DNA of 64,000 nt from NCBI GenBank assembly GCA_019744815.1, contig JAIEUA010000004.1:1-64000 (forward strand), in the 5' to 3' direction. A program made the translations under genes and the position numbers. This document shows, one piece after another, positions 42,811 through 51,375 of the stretch. The stretch is from Phycisphaerales bacterium (GTDB lineage Bacteria; Planctomycetota; Phycisphaerae; Phycisphaerales; UBA1924). The stretch's first letter is position 1. Each line of letters begins with the position of its first letter. Under the pieces are notes generated by a model, which had not been told where the DNA came from, did no database searches, and saw only the letters and a program-made list of their open reading frames with translations.

Positions 42811-42836
42811 CCGGCCCGCGAAAGCGGGCCGGTTTT
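42811..42836 (+). terminator. Intrinsic terminator after right 103-bp repeat
   Basis: CCGGCCCGC (42811-42819), GAAA tetraloop, GCGGGCCGG (42824-42832), then TTTTGCTTTG. A textbook plus-strand terminator with no protein gene upstream of it on that strand for more than 5 kb; it would end a transcript covering the repeat. Confidence 0.85.
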
Positions 42837-43256
42837 GCTTTGCGGCGTGGGCTTTTTGCGGCATCGGGGCGTGGTTTGGCGGCCCCCCACCGTCGGGATC
42901 TACGCCAAGCCGCTCGGGGCGCGACCGCTCTCCCGCGGATTCGTTGAGCCACTCTTCGAGAGGGTGTGATCAACGGCACCGAGGTATGGGAGATCATGCG
43001 GTCGGTCGACCGGGCTCGTCTCGATGCTCCGCTCGCTCCGAGGTGCTGGGCGCGAGGCGCCCGGCCGCCACAGTGTCGTGGAATCAAAGCGCCGAGATGA
43101 CGCGTCGGGATATCGCGGTGGGATAGACCTTCAGGACGAAACCGGTTCCCGCGAGCTCGCGCGTGATCTCTCGGGACGGCCCGTCTGCGTCCGCCGGTGT
43201 TCCGCGGCCATCCCATCTCTCACGGACGCCGCGGCACCGAGTCGCGTTACAAAAGA

Positions 43257-43282
43257 AAACCCGGAGCGAGCGCTCCGGGTTT
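43257..43282. terminator. Intrinsic terminator of the PEP-CTERM-like gene
   Basis: AAACCCGGAGCG (43257-43268), two bases, CGCTCCGGGTTT (43271-43282): a perfect 12-bp stem with A-rich and T-rich shoulders, 30 bp past the stop at 43312. It works in both directions. Confidence 0.85.
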
Positions 43283-43311
43283 CTTTGAATCGTGTAATGG
43301 ATTCTTCAGGC

Positions 43312-43986
43312 TCAGCGCTTGCGGCGGGCCGCGAGCATGCCGCCCAGACCCATAAGCGCCAGAGCGCCGGGGGTCGGGATCAGGTTCGCGGTGAAGAGCC
43401 AGTCGCTCGAGTCCACGTGGGGCGAGCCGACGGGGCCGTGGTTGAGCCAGCCCCAGCCGGAGATGCCGGCGAAGCCGCGGTGGCCCAGGTCGTTGTCCTC
43501 GTCGCCGAGACGGAACTGGTACGAGCCGTTGGACTTGTCGCGGAGCGCGATGGTGTGACCCAGGGGGGTCTGGATCGTGCCGCTGTTCTGCATGTCAGGG
43601 GCGCCGTACTTGACCCAACGGTCGTCGTCGCTGGGCATGGGGCCCACGCCGATGGAGTAGGTGAAGTCGACGGTGTACAGGCCGTTGTACACATCGGCGG
43701 CGTAGGAACCGCCGGTGTCGCGACCGCCCATGGTCACGCCGTAGATGTGGATCGACGTGCTCGTCACGTCCATGCGCACGTTCGACAACGCGTGATCAAA
43801 GTTGAACGTAAAGATGTCGTGGCTGGTCGTCGCGTTGTACAGCTCGTCGAGCCGCAGGCCGTACAGCGGCGGGCGAGCCGCGCCGTCGGGGTGATTACGC
43901 AACTGGTAGGTCCCGTTGACGATGACCGCGCCGTGAGCAGCAGCGGCGATCGCCAACCCGGCGAAAGCGGAAACGAATGGCCTCAT
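43312..43986 (-). CDS. PEP-CTERM-like secreted protein
   Basis: 224 residues from the ATG at 43986, with GGAGAG upstream. Signal peptide (AFAGLAIAAAAHGAVIV). The mature part is a beta-rich domain with LRDKSNGSYQFRLGDEDNDLGHRGFAGISGW (quoted partly). The C-terminus is IPTPGALALMGLGGMLAARRKR split: a PxPG motif, a hydrophobic span and a basic end, the PTPG variant of PEP-CTERM/exosortase-sorted proteins usual in Phycisphaerae. It would be anchored and processed at the cell surface. A terminator follows. Confidence 0.85.
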   Translation of the reverse strand: MRPFVSAFAGLAIAAAAHGAVIVNGTYQLRNHPDGAARPPLYGLRLDELYNATTSHDIFTFNFDHALSNVRMDVTSTSIHIYGVTMGGRDTGGSYAADVYNGLYTVDFTYSIGVGPMPSDDDRWVKYGAPDMQNSGTIQTPLGHTIALRDKSNGSYQFRLGDEDNDLGHRGFAGISGWGWLNHGPVGSPHVDSSDWLFTANLIPTPGALALMGLGGMLAARRKR

Positions 43987-44372
43987 GATTCTCTCCTCCA
44001 ACCCTTTCCTTGTTCCCTGATTCCTCGCAAGCGGAGCCTGGCGGAACGGGCTCGCAAACGCAAACTTGCGGGGCCATGATACCGCAGAGTCGCCGGAAAG
44101 CAGTGGATGAAGTCTGATTTTGCTGGCATATTGACGAGTTCTTAGTCCGTTCGTAGTCCGAGAACACGTGTTGACGCGAGGCCGCGATCCGAGCTTCACG
44201 GTGCTCTCGCTGCGGCATGAGGCGATCAACCCACGACGTTGGAACGTCGACGGCGTCAACGTCCGGAAGCACTTGGAGTCCGCGGTTTCACCTTGTGTTG
44301 CAGGAGTTCGTGCGGTACAAATGAGGACCCGCGGCAACTGCCGCGGCCCGTGAGGAGCTCGGAGAGGTACCC
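43987..44372. other. 386-bp divergent intergenic region
   Basis: It should hold promoters for both neighbours. Plus-strand features are an inverted repeat CCGCGGCA (44329-44336) / TGCCGCGG (44339-44346), a stable leader hairpin, and a GGAGAG ribosome site before the ATG at 44373. Otherwise nothing clear. Confidence 0.5.
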
Positions 44373-45944
44373 ATGAACACGCTTTCGCGCCGTGTCGCCG
44401 CGGCCTCGCTGCTGTCGCTCGCCGGTGTCGCCCAGGCCGACGTCGTGACGGACTGGAATGAGGTCTATCTCCAGGTCACCCGCTACCAGGGCGGCGCCCC
44501 CTGCCCGATCAGCCGCGGCGGCCCGATGCTCAATCTTGCGATGTACGACGCGGTGAACTCCATCATCCGCGTTGAGAACTTCGCCGCCTCACATAAGCCC
44601 TATCTCGACGGCCTCCCGATCCCGCCCGCGGGCGCCTCGCGCGAGGCCGCCGCCGCTGCCGCCGCGTACACGATCATGTCCAGCATCTACCCGATGCAGA
44701 GCGACGAGAACCCGCAGATCGGCGTGCTCATCCAGTCCACCTACGACAACCAGCTCGCGCTCATCCCCGCCAGCCCCGCCAAGGCCAACGGCATCGCGTT
44801 CGGGGAGGCCGTCGCGCACCAGCTGCTCCTCCACCGCTTCAACGACGGCTACGACGGCGATCCCACGTACACCGCCGGCGGTCACGCCGGCGACTGGCGC
44901 ATCACGCCCGATGGCCCCTTCGTCCAGCCCTTCACGCCCCACTGGGGCAACGTCATGCCCTGGGGCCTTGAGGACGGACACATGTTCCGCCCGACGCGCC
45001 TCACCGACTTCGGCGGCATGCACAACCTCATGATCAGCGCCGACTACGCCGAGCAGATCAACGGCAGCGTGAACGTCCCCGGCGTCAAGGACCTGGGTGA
45101 ACGCAACAGCACCACCCGCACCGCCGACCAAACCGAGGCCGCCTGGTTCTGGGCCAACGACCGTGACGGCACCAGCAAGCCGCCGGGACAGTTGCTCCAG
45201 CTCACCAAGCGTGTGTCCGAAGACATGGGCCTCACCCTCGAGCAGAACGCCCATCTCTACGGCCTCGTCGGCCTCGCGCTCGGCGACGCCTGTATCGCGG
45301 CGTGGGATGCGAAGTACAACACGCCCATTGACCTGTGGCGTCCCATCGATGCCGTGCGGGAAACACTCGACGACGGCAACCCGCTGACGACGCCGGCCCC
45401 GGCCTGGCTCCCGCTCAACGACTTCACCCCTCCCTTCCCCGCCTACGTCAGCGGCCACGCCACCTTCGGCGCCGTCCACGCCGCCGTGATGGCCAACTAC
45501 TTCGGCACCGACAACATCACGTTCACCATCGGCAGCGATGAGTTCTCCGTACACCCCAGCCTCGGCTACCCGGCGAACCTGACCCGCACCTTCACCAGCT
45601 TCTCGCAGGCCGCGTGGGAGAACGCGATGAGCCGTGTCTGGCTCGGCGTGCACTTTTACTGGGACGCACTCGACGGCAACATCCTCGGCTACAACGTCGG
45701 CAACTTCATCTTCAACCACCAGCTCCGCCCGTCGCAGCTTGGCCCCTGCCAGTCCGACATGACGGCCGACACCTTCGTCGACGACGCCGACTTCGTCCGC
45801 TTCGCCGATCAGTACAACGCACTCGACTGCCGCCTGTCCGCGATGCCCTGGGGCTGCGCGGCGGACCTCAACGGCGACAACTACGTCGACGACACCGACT
45901 TCGTCATCTTCGCCTCGGCGTACGAGGCGCTCCTTTGTCCTTAA
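44373..45944 (+). CDS. Vanadium-dependent haloperoxidase-like protein with dockerin-like tail
   Basis: 523 residues. Signal peptide (AAASLLSLAGVAQA). The vanadate/PAP2 site is complete: Lys314 and Arg323-Pro (KYNTPIDLWRP), Ser360-Gly-His362 (PAYVSGHATFG) and Arg421 with His427 (SRVWLGVHFYWD). The last ~75 residues are a calcium-binding dockerin-like domain with two loops, DMTADTFVDDADFVRF and DLNGDNYVDDTDFVIF, as in the protein at 55609. Expected to oxidise halides with peroxide, or to act as a phosphatase, outside the cytoplasm. The tail may tether it to a surface scaffold. Confidence 0.88.
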   Translation: MNTLSRRVAAASLLSLAGVAQADVVTDWNEVYLQVTRYQGGAPCPISRGGPMLNLAMYDAVNSIIRVENFAASHKPYLDGLPIPPAGASREAAAAAAAYTIMSSIYPMQSDENPQIGVLIQSTYDNQLALIPASPAKANGIAFGEAVAHQLLLHRFNDGYDGDPTYTAGGHAGDWRITPDGPFVQPFTPHWGNVMPWGLEDGHMFRPTRLTDFGGMHNLMISADYAEQINGSVNVPGVKDLGERNSTTRTADQTEAAWFWANDRDGTSKPPGQLLQLTKRVSEDMGLTLEQNAHLYGLVGLALGDACIAAWDAKYNTPIDLWRPIDAVRETLDDGNPLTTPAPAWLPLNDFTPPFPAYVSGHATFGAVHAAVMANYFGTDNITFTIGSDEFSVHPSLGYPANLTRTFTSFSQAAWENAMSRVWLGVHFYWDALDGNILGYNVGNFIFNHQLRPSQLGPCQSDMTADTFVDDADFVRFADQYNALDCRLSAMPWGCAADLNGDNYVDDTDFVIFASAYEALLCP

Positions 45945-45992
45945 GGCGACGTCTCCCACGCCGCCCATTCGGATTCGCCTTCGCGCGGCACC

Positions 45993-46007
45993 TATCGTCT
46001 TCGCATG
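45993..46007 (+). promoter_or_regulatory. -10 element for a leaderless start (prepilin gene)
   Basis: TATCGT (45993-45998) lies six bases before the ATG at 46005; no ribosome site upstream. Confidence 0.45.
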
Positions 46008-46844
46008 GATCGCGTTCGCCGACGCGGCTTCACCATCCTCGAGCTGCTCGTCGTCATCGCCATCATCGCGCTCTTGATCGCCATCATCGTGCCCGGCCTC
46101 GACAAGGCGCGTGAGCGCGGTCTGCAGACCGCCGCCATGTCCGGCATGCACGAAGTCCTGCTCGCCGGCACCGCATATCAGTCCGACCACCACGACCTGC
46201 TGCCGTTCACGCCGACCTTCCGCCGCGGCTCGACGCCCGGCCCCGACGCCGGCCCCTTCGAAGGCTTCTGCCCGTGGTCGTTCGCCGGCAAAAACAACGA
46301 CACATGGTGGAGCGGAAAGAAGTTCGACGTCGAGGCCGCCGATCGCCCGCTGAACCCATACCTCGGCGGCGTCGCCTTCGCCGCACCGCGCTCGCCCGCG
46401 ATCTGGCAGCCCGCCGACGAGCGCCGCGGCGAACTCCCGATCGTCCGCGTCCGCGGCTTTGAAGACAGCCTGCAGCGCGCGTGGCCCGAAGCAACTCCGG
46501 GCGTCGCCTGCTACGACGATGTGGGCACGTCGTTCCTTCTCAACTGGCACTGGTTCGACGCCTTCGCGATCAACAACCCTGCAACGACATCCACGGACCC
46601 GCTCGCGAAGCTGCACGCTGGTCTTCAGAAGCTCCGGTTGCTCCACGATCCCTCCCGATTCGTCTGGACCTTCGACCAGTCCGGAGACGCCGCGGCCCGC
46701 ACGACCGATCCAAAGTTTGTGTGGAACAACGCCTTCGACGACGACAACCGCAGCATCATGGGCTTCGCCGACGCCCACACGTCCTACGTCCGGACCGCCG
46801 CAACCGCAACGGCCACGAGCGAGTACACGCTCGTGCTGCCGTAG
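46005..46844 (+). CDS. Prepilin-type protein (type IV pilin-like N-terminus)
   Basis: 279 residues. The N-terminus MDRVRRRGFTILELLVVIAIIALLIAIIVPGLDKARERG (shown in parts: RRRGFTILELLVVIAIIALL) is a class III prepilin leader cut before Phe, with Glu at +5. A C-terminal beta domain follows with ...IMGFADAHTSYV near the end, as in the DUF1559/H-X9-DG pseudopilins abundant in planctomycetes. Probably part of a secretion or surface fibre system. Confidence 0.85.
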   Translation: MDRVRRRGFTILELLVVIAIIALLIAIIVPGLDKARERGLQTAAMSGMHEVLLAGTAYQSDHHDLLPFTPTFRRGSTPGPDAGPFEGFCPWSFAGKNNDTWWSGKKFDVEAADRPLNPYLGGVAFAAPRSPAIWQPADERRGELPIVRVRGFEDSLQRAWPEATPGVACYDDVGTSFLLNWHWFDAFAINNPATTSTDPLAKLHAGLQKLRLLHDPSRFVWTFDQSGDAAARTTDPKFVWNNAFDDDNRSIMGFADAHTSYVRTAATATATSEYTLVLP

Positions 46845-46872
46845 AACCGACCGAAGCCTTGGCCGGAGGCGC

Positions 46873-47661
46873 ATGATCGAGCCGCCACCCGTTCATCCCG
46901 AGATCGTCATCGTCGACGCCCCCTGCACCAACTGCGGCTACAGCCTCCGCGGGCTGCTGATCGACTCGGTCTGCCCAGAATGCGCCCACCCCGTCCGCCG
47001 CTCCCTTGAACGCCGCCGCCTCGGTCTCGCTTCGCCCGAGTACCTCCGCTCGCTTCAAACAGGCTCCGGCGTTCTGCTCCTGGGCCTCGTCCTCGCCGTT
47101 GTCTTCGGTGGCATCGGTGCTCTGCAATACACAACGCTCGGCACGTTCCGTTACGCGGTCCCGCTCGTCGTCTGGCCTTCGCTGGACCTGACGGCCGCGA
47201 TGTTCGTCGGCGTTGGCGTCTGGAAACTCACGATCGACGATCCCGGTCTTCCGCCCTACGACCAAGCCCGCGGCAACGCCCGCACGCTCCGAGCCGCCGC
47301 CATCGCGCTCCCGATCGTCCACGCCGTCCAAGTGCTTGCCGCCACACTGAGTGTGGCACCGCTCGCAGCGACGATTGCCCTTCCCGTGCCGCTTCTCGAC
47401 GCCGCTTCGTTCCTCCTTCGCGTCATGTTTGTCGTGGCCGCGTGGCTCTTCATCGCGACCGGTCTGTGCAACCTCTTGCGCTGGTTCGCCGCACGACTGC
47501 CCGACCCCCCGCTCTATTCCAAAGCCAAATCCTCCGGCCGCATGCTGCCCTTCTTCCTCGTCCCCGCGATGATCGGCCCGGCCGGACTCATCCCCGCCGC
47601 CTTGTGGCTCGCGATCCTCGTGGGCTCGGCACGTGAGAAGATCGCCAAAGCTGGCGGCTAG
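46873..47661 (+). CDS. Zinc-ribbon multi-span membrane protein A
   Basis: 262 residues from the ATG at 46873, GGAGG upstream. N-terminal zinc ribbon CTNCGYSLRGLLIDSVCPEC (Cys at about 18, 21, 33, 36). Five or so membrane spans follow. The zinc ribbon with CxxCGYxLxGL is a hallmark of a family found in Phycisphaerae. The next gene encodes a similar protein, so they are tandem relatives. Function unknown. Confidence 0.75.
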   Translation: MIEPPPVHPEIVIVDAPCTNCGYSLRGLLIDSVCPECAHPVRRSLERRRLGLASPEYLRSLQTGSGVLLLGLVLAVVFGGIGALQYTTLGTFRYAVPLVVWPSLDLTAAMFVGVGVWKLTIDDPGLPPYDQARGNARTLRAAAIALPIVHAVQVLAATLSVAPLAATIALPVPLLDAASFLLRVMFVVAAWLFIATGLCNLLRWFAARLPDPPLYSKAKSSGRMLPFFLVPAMIGPAGLIPAALWLAILVGSAREKIAKAGG

Positions 47662-47704
47662 CGCGAGACCGATCGTCCGCCCCGCGATCGGTATGCTGCC
47701 CCGC

Positions 47705-48586
47705 GTGAACGAGCCAGACGCCCTCCCATCTCCTCGCCCGGTGCCACCGATCTCCAACCGCTGCATCGGCTGCAGCTACGACCTGACCGGCTCGCCGCGC
47801 GACGGCGTGTGCCCGGAGTGCGGCATCCCCGTCGCGCAGTCGCTGCAGCCCGATCTCATCCAATACCGGCTGCCCGCGTACGTGAAGCGACTGAACCGCG
47901 GGGCCCGCCTGGTCCGCAACGCGGTCGGTCTCATGACCGGCTCCATCGCCTCGGTGTTCGTCTTCCAGTTCGCCGTGATGCCCATCGGCTTTGTTTCGTC
48001 GACCGCCGCCACGATGTTCGTGATTGCGCTTTCTCTTCTCTCGTTTATCGCGTCGCTGGCGAGCCTCGTGACCTACCCCATCGGCTGGTGGCTGCTCACC
48101 GCGCCGGACCCCGGACGCGACGCCGACGCCGCTGGGCAAACCTCGCGACGACTCGTCCGCCTCACGCTCGTCATCACCGCATCCGCCACCGCGATGGCGT
48201 TCGCCTCGATCGGCGGCGTGACCGTCGCCAACGCGGCGTACGGCGTTGGGTTGAACTCGATCGCCGCCGTGCTCACCTACGGCGTGCTGTTCGCCGCACT
48301 GATCGCCGCCGCCGTGCAGTTCTACGCCTGCATGGTCTATCTGCGGTGGTTCGCTCAGCGTCTTCCCAACGTGGATGTCTACCGCCGCGCCAAGTGGATG
48401 ATGTGGCTCGGACCGCTCTGTCTCGTGTGCTCTTGCTTCGCGATCCCCACCCTCGTGGCGTTAGCGATCTACTACAGCCTGATGCACCGCGTGTGCGGCG
48501 ATCTCCATCGCATCTGCTTGCTGCACGAGCAATCCCACTACCAACGCGAGTACACCGCCGCATCCTCAGTCGATGCTGATGCGTAG
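47705..48586 (+). CDS. Zinc-ribbon multi-span membrane protein B
   Basis: 293 residues from a GTG at 47705; an ATG at 47693 lies within TATGCT, which looks like the -10 element seven bases before the GTG, so a leaderless GTG start is preferred. N-terminal zinc ribbon CIGCSYDLTGSPRDGVCPEC, then six membrane spans (for example SIASVFVFQFAVMPIGF; LVSLVTYPIGWWLL form). Relative of the gene just upstream. The C-terminus has HYQREYTAASS and no catalytic motif. Confidence 0.72.
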   Translation: MNEPDALPSPRPVPPISNRCIGCSYDLTGSPRDGVCPECGIPVAQSLQPDLIQYRLPAYVKRLNRGARLVRNAVGLMTGSIASVFVFQFAVMPIGFVSSTAATMFVIALSLLSFIASLASLVTYPIGWWLLTAPDPGRDADAAGQTSRRLVRLTLVITASATAMAFASIGGVTVANAAYGVGLNSIAAVLTYGVLFAALIAAAVQFYACMVYLRWFAQRLPNVDVYRRAKWMMWLGPLCLVCSCFAIPTLVALAIYYSLMHRVCGDLHRICLLHEQSHYQREYTAASSVDADA

Positions 48587-48664
48587 CTCCGGCACGCGAA
48601 GCGACAATGTACGACTTCGTACGCCGTGCTCGAGTCACTGATTCAGATCGCAATCCAACAACGC

Positions 48665-50287
48665 CTACGCGTCCACCAGCTCCGCCAACAGCCGCGTGCC
48701 CCAACCCGTCGGGCCATCGACGAACGGACCCTTGTTGCTGTCCGCCACATGCACACCCGCGATGTCGAGGTGGCACCACGGGATCTTCTCGTCGACGAAG
48801 TAGGACAGGAACGCGGCGCCCTGGATCGGGTGGGCCTTGCGGTTGGCGTTGCTGTTCTGGATGTCCGCCACCGGGCTCTTCATGAGGTCGCGGTATTCCT
48901 GGTGCATGGGCAGACGCCACACCCGCTCGCCGCTCGCCTTGCTCGCGGCCTCGACCTTGGCCCGCAGCGCATCGTCCTCGCAGAACATGCCGCAGTACGT
49001 GCTGCCCAGCGCCACCACCACGCCGCCGGTCAGCGTCGCCAGGTCGATGATCGCGCTGGGATTCTCCTTCTCGCACGCCCAGCAGAGCGCATCGGCCAGA
49101 ACGAGGCGGCCTTCCGCATCGGTGTTCGTCACCTCCACCGTCACGCCGTTGCGATAGGTGATCACATCGTCCGGGCGATACGCCTCGTCGCTGATGCTGT
49201 TCTCGGCGATCGACAAAAGCGCCACCACAGGCCGCTTGGGCTGGATCACCGTCGCGATCGCGTGCATCGCGCCCAGCACGGCACAGCCGCCGTCCTTGTC
49301 ACGCTTCATGCCCACCATGCCGTTGTTGATTTTCAGCGATAACCCGCCGGTGTCGTACGTCATCGTCTTGCCGACCAAGACCAGCGGCTTCGCATCCTTC
49401 TTCGCGTCCTTGGGCCGATACTCCAGCCGCACCAGGCACGGCTTGTTCTCGCTCGCTTTGCCGACGTTGATCAGGCCCGTGAACCGCTCCTTCTCGAGCG
49501 CCTCGCCTTCGAAGATCGAGAACTTCAGCCCCGTCTTCTTCGCGAGCTTCTTCGCCTGCTCCGCCATGTACCCCGTCGTCGCGATGTTCGGCGGCGTCTG
49601 GCTCAGCGTGCGGCACAGGTTCGCCGCCTCCGCCAGCCCAAGCCCGCGAGCCACACCCTTCGCAAACCCCGCGTCCTTGCTGAACACCTCCAGCTTCGTG
49701 CGGCTGTTCTTCTCCTTGCCGTCAGCACCCTTCTTCTTGGTCACCGACCCCTTGAACTCATCGCACACCCAGCCGATGAGGCCAAGACCCTCACCGAACG
49801 CCGAGCCCGCAACGGCCGCCGAGATAGAGGTGGATGCGTCAGCCTTTGCACCCTTGCCGGCTTTGCCCGCAACGTTTCCGGCAGCTCCATTCGCCGCACT
49901 GTTCGCCACCTTGATCGCGGGCAGCAGCTCGATCGTCACGCTCGTGGCCTTCGCCGTCGCCAGCCTGCGTCCGACCACGCCGCCGCCAAACCGCAGCGTG
50001 TCCGCGGTCAATCCCGTGGCCTTCCCGAGCCCCAGAATCACGATCCGCGTCTCGCCGTCGGCCGAGAACGTATCGATCACCGATCCCATCGACGCCTCGA
50101 ACTCCGGCCGCGCGATCGCGTGGGCCGCGTTGTCGGCTCCGCCGGCCGCCGCGATCACCTTGGCGGTCGCCGGGTCGAACGCGGGCCGTGCATTCTCATC
50201 AGCAGAGGTATCAGCGGCGAACACGCCGACGACGAGGTTCTTGATCTGGGACGGGGCCTTCTCAACCACACGGATGGCATCGAACAT
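48665..50287 (-). CDS. pepA: Leucyl aminopeptidase (M17)
   Basis: 540 residues from the ATG at 50287 with AAGGAG upstream. The C-terminal catalytic domain carries VGKTMTYDTGGLSLK, MKRDKDGGCAVLGAM, NTDAEGRLVLADAL and PIQGAAFLSYFV, all M17 motifs including metal-binding Lys, Asp and Glu. The N-terminal domain is longer than in E. coli by a low-complexity Ala/Gly/Lys insert at about 150-180. Removes N-terminal residues from peptides in the cytoplasm. Divergent from the HIT gene, 84 bp apart. Confidence 0.94.
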   Translation of the reverse strand: MFDAIRVVEKAPSQIKNLVVGVFAADTSADENARPAFDPATAKVIAAAGGADNAAHAIARPEFEASMGSVIDTFSADGETRIVILGLGKATGLTADTLRFGGGVVGRRLATAKATSVTIELLPAIKVANSAANGAAGNVAGKAGKGAKADASTSISAAVAGSAFGEGLGLIGWVCDEFKGSVTKKKGADGKEKNSRTKLEVFSKDAGFAKGVARGLGLAEAANLCRTLSQTPPNIATTGYMAEQAKKLAKKTGLKFSIFEGEALEKERFTGLINVGKASENKPCLVRLEYRPKDAKKDAKPLVLVGKTMTYDTGGLSLKINNGMVGMKRDKDGGCAVLGAMHAIATVIQPKRPVVALLSIAENSISDEAYRPDDVITYRNGVTVEVTNTDAEGRLVLADALCWACEKENPSAIIDLATLTGGVVVALGSTYCGMFCEDDALRAKVEAASKASGERVWRLPMHQEYRDLMKSPVADIQNSNANRKAHPIQGAAFLSYFVDEKIPWCHLDIAGVHVADSNKGPFVDGPTGWGTRLLAELVDA

Positions 50288-50359
50288 CGGGAACTCCTTG
50301 GACTGTGAAATCGCGAGTCCCAAGTCTACGGGCGAGTCCGTTCCCGGAAGCACATTCGT

Positions 50360-50374
50360 TACACTGTGCGTATG
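50360..50374 (+). promoter_or_regulatory. -10 element for a leaderless start (HIT gene)
   Basis: TACACT (50360-50365), six bases, ATG at 50372. No ribosome site precedes it. Same layout as 36549 and 45993. Confidence 0.5.
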
Positions 50375-50926
50375 ACCGCCCGCGAGGAATCCCACGGCCC
50401 ACGTTCCCTCCACGCCCCTTGGCGTCAGCAGTACCTCGAATCCCTCGGCCCCGCCGAGGCCGCGGCACGCGCGAAACCCAACTCGGAATCCACCTCCTTT
50501 CTCCTCGACTACTGGCAGCACCCCGAGCGGGACGAGCAGAACCACGTCATCGTCCGCAACCAGCACGGCATGATCCTGCTCAACGCCTTCCCCTACACCG
50601 GCGGCCATCTCCTCGTCGCCCTCGGCGACCCCCGCCCCGCGCTTCTCGATTACAACGCTGAGCAACGCGCCGAACTCTGGAAACTCACCGACCTCGCCGC
50701 CGAACTCGCGCAGCGGACACTCCAGCCCCAGGGTCTCAACATCGGAATCAACCAGGGCCGCGCGGCGGGCGCGGGCGTGCCGACGCACCTGCACGTGCAC
50801 GTGGTGCCGCGGTGGTCGGGAGATGTGAACTTCATCAATGTCGTTGGTGAGGTCCGCATCATCAGCGCGTCACTGGATGTGATGGCCAAACGCTACCGGA
50901 AGGCCCATCAGTCCATGCGCCCGTGA
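50372..50926 (+). CDS. HIT family hydrolase
   Basis: 184 residues from the ATG at 50372. The histidine triad HLHVHVV followed by PRW is near residue 135, after GAGVPT. NAFPYTGGHLLVALG and GMNIGINQG-like sequence (GLNIGINQGRAAGAG) match the HIT fold of Ap4A-type phosphorylases/hydrolases (FHIT-like). Expected to cleave dinucleoside polyphosphates in the cytoplasm. The start was set by the -10 element. Confidence 0.9.
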   Translation: MTAREESHGPRSLHAPWRQQYLESLGPAEAAARAKPNSESTSFLLDYWQHPERDEQNHVIVRNQHGMILLNAFPYTGGHLLVALGDPRPALLDYNAEQRAELWKLTDLAAELAQRTLQPQGLNIGINQGRAAGAGVPTHLHVHVVPRWSGDVNFINVVGEVRIISASLDVMAKRYRKAHQSMRP

Positions 50927-51375
50927 TCGGCTTCGAAGCGCCTTGCTGCCCGGAGGCCGCCGACGACGCGATTGAATCTCTCACCTTTTCATCCGTTGAA
51001 TACTCCTCGGCACAGGGACCTTCCGAGAAGCCGACGATGCGGTGTTCGCCTCGCCGCGGTCGCACGGACGGCCGAACCCAGGTGCCCAACCCCCGAAGCC
51101 CCGCCCGTGCAAAGAAAACCAACCAGCGTGCAATGAAAACGATTTCATTGGAACGATGGGATCTCCTCTCGAACAAGAAATTACAGGAAATTGGCTCTCC
51201 ACAAACGGGCCGCACGCGTTATGCTCGGCACTTCCTCGGAGCCGTCGGCCGCACGCCGCGCAGCAACGGGGAGTGCGGAGAGGCCCTTCGCTCAATTTGG
51301 TTTGGTATCGGGTCCGCCGGTCGGGCCCGCCATGCGCCGTCGCGTGAAAGTCGCGACATTCGCAGGAGTCGCTCG
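50927..51375. other. 449-bp intergenic region
   Basis: No gene. A perfect inverted repeat is at 51131-51150 and the ribosome site AGGAG is just ahead of the ATG at 51376. The rest is GC-rich sequence without a clear signal. Confidence 0.5.
51131..51150. promoter_or_regulatory. Perfect 8-4-8 inverted repeat
   Basis: CAATGAAA, ACGA, TTTCATTG, about 225 bp upstream of the collagen-like gene. AT-rich arms in GC-rich surroundings suggest an operator; it has no T tract, so it is not a terminator. It slightly resembles Fur-family boxes. Confidence 0.5.

Larger units (their letters stand above)
42547..43311. other. 765-bp gene-free right boundary of the metal island
   Basis: No convincing gene. It contains the right 103-bp repeat (42701-42803), a terminator (42811-42836) and a second terminator at 43257-43282. 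The remaining sequence shows no clear coding or repeat signal. Confidence 0.6.

Noticed and set aside
42653..43216. Minus-strand protein containing SLYKTVSEGW, also readable at the left repeat
   Set aside because: Substitutions between the two copies are mostly amino-acid changing and the flanking frames do not match, so the repeat is better explained as RNA or DNA element.
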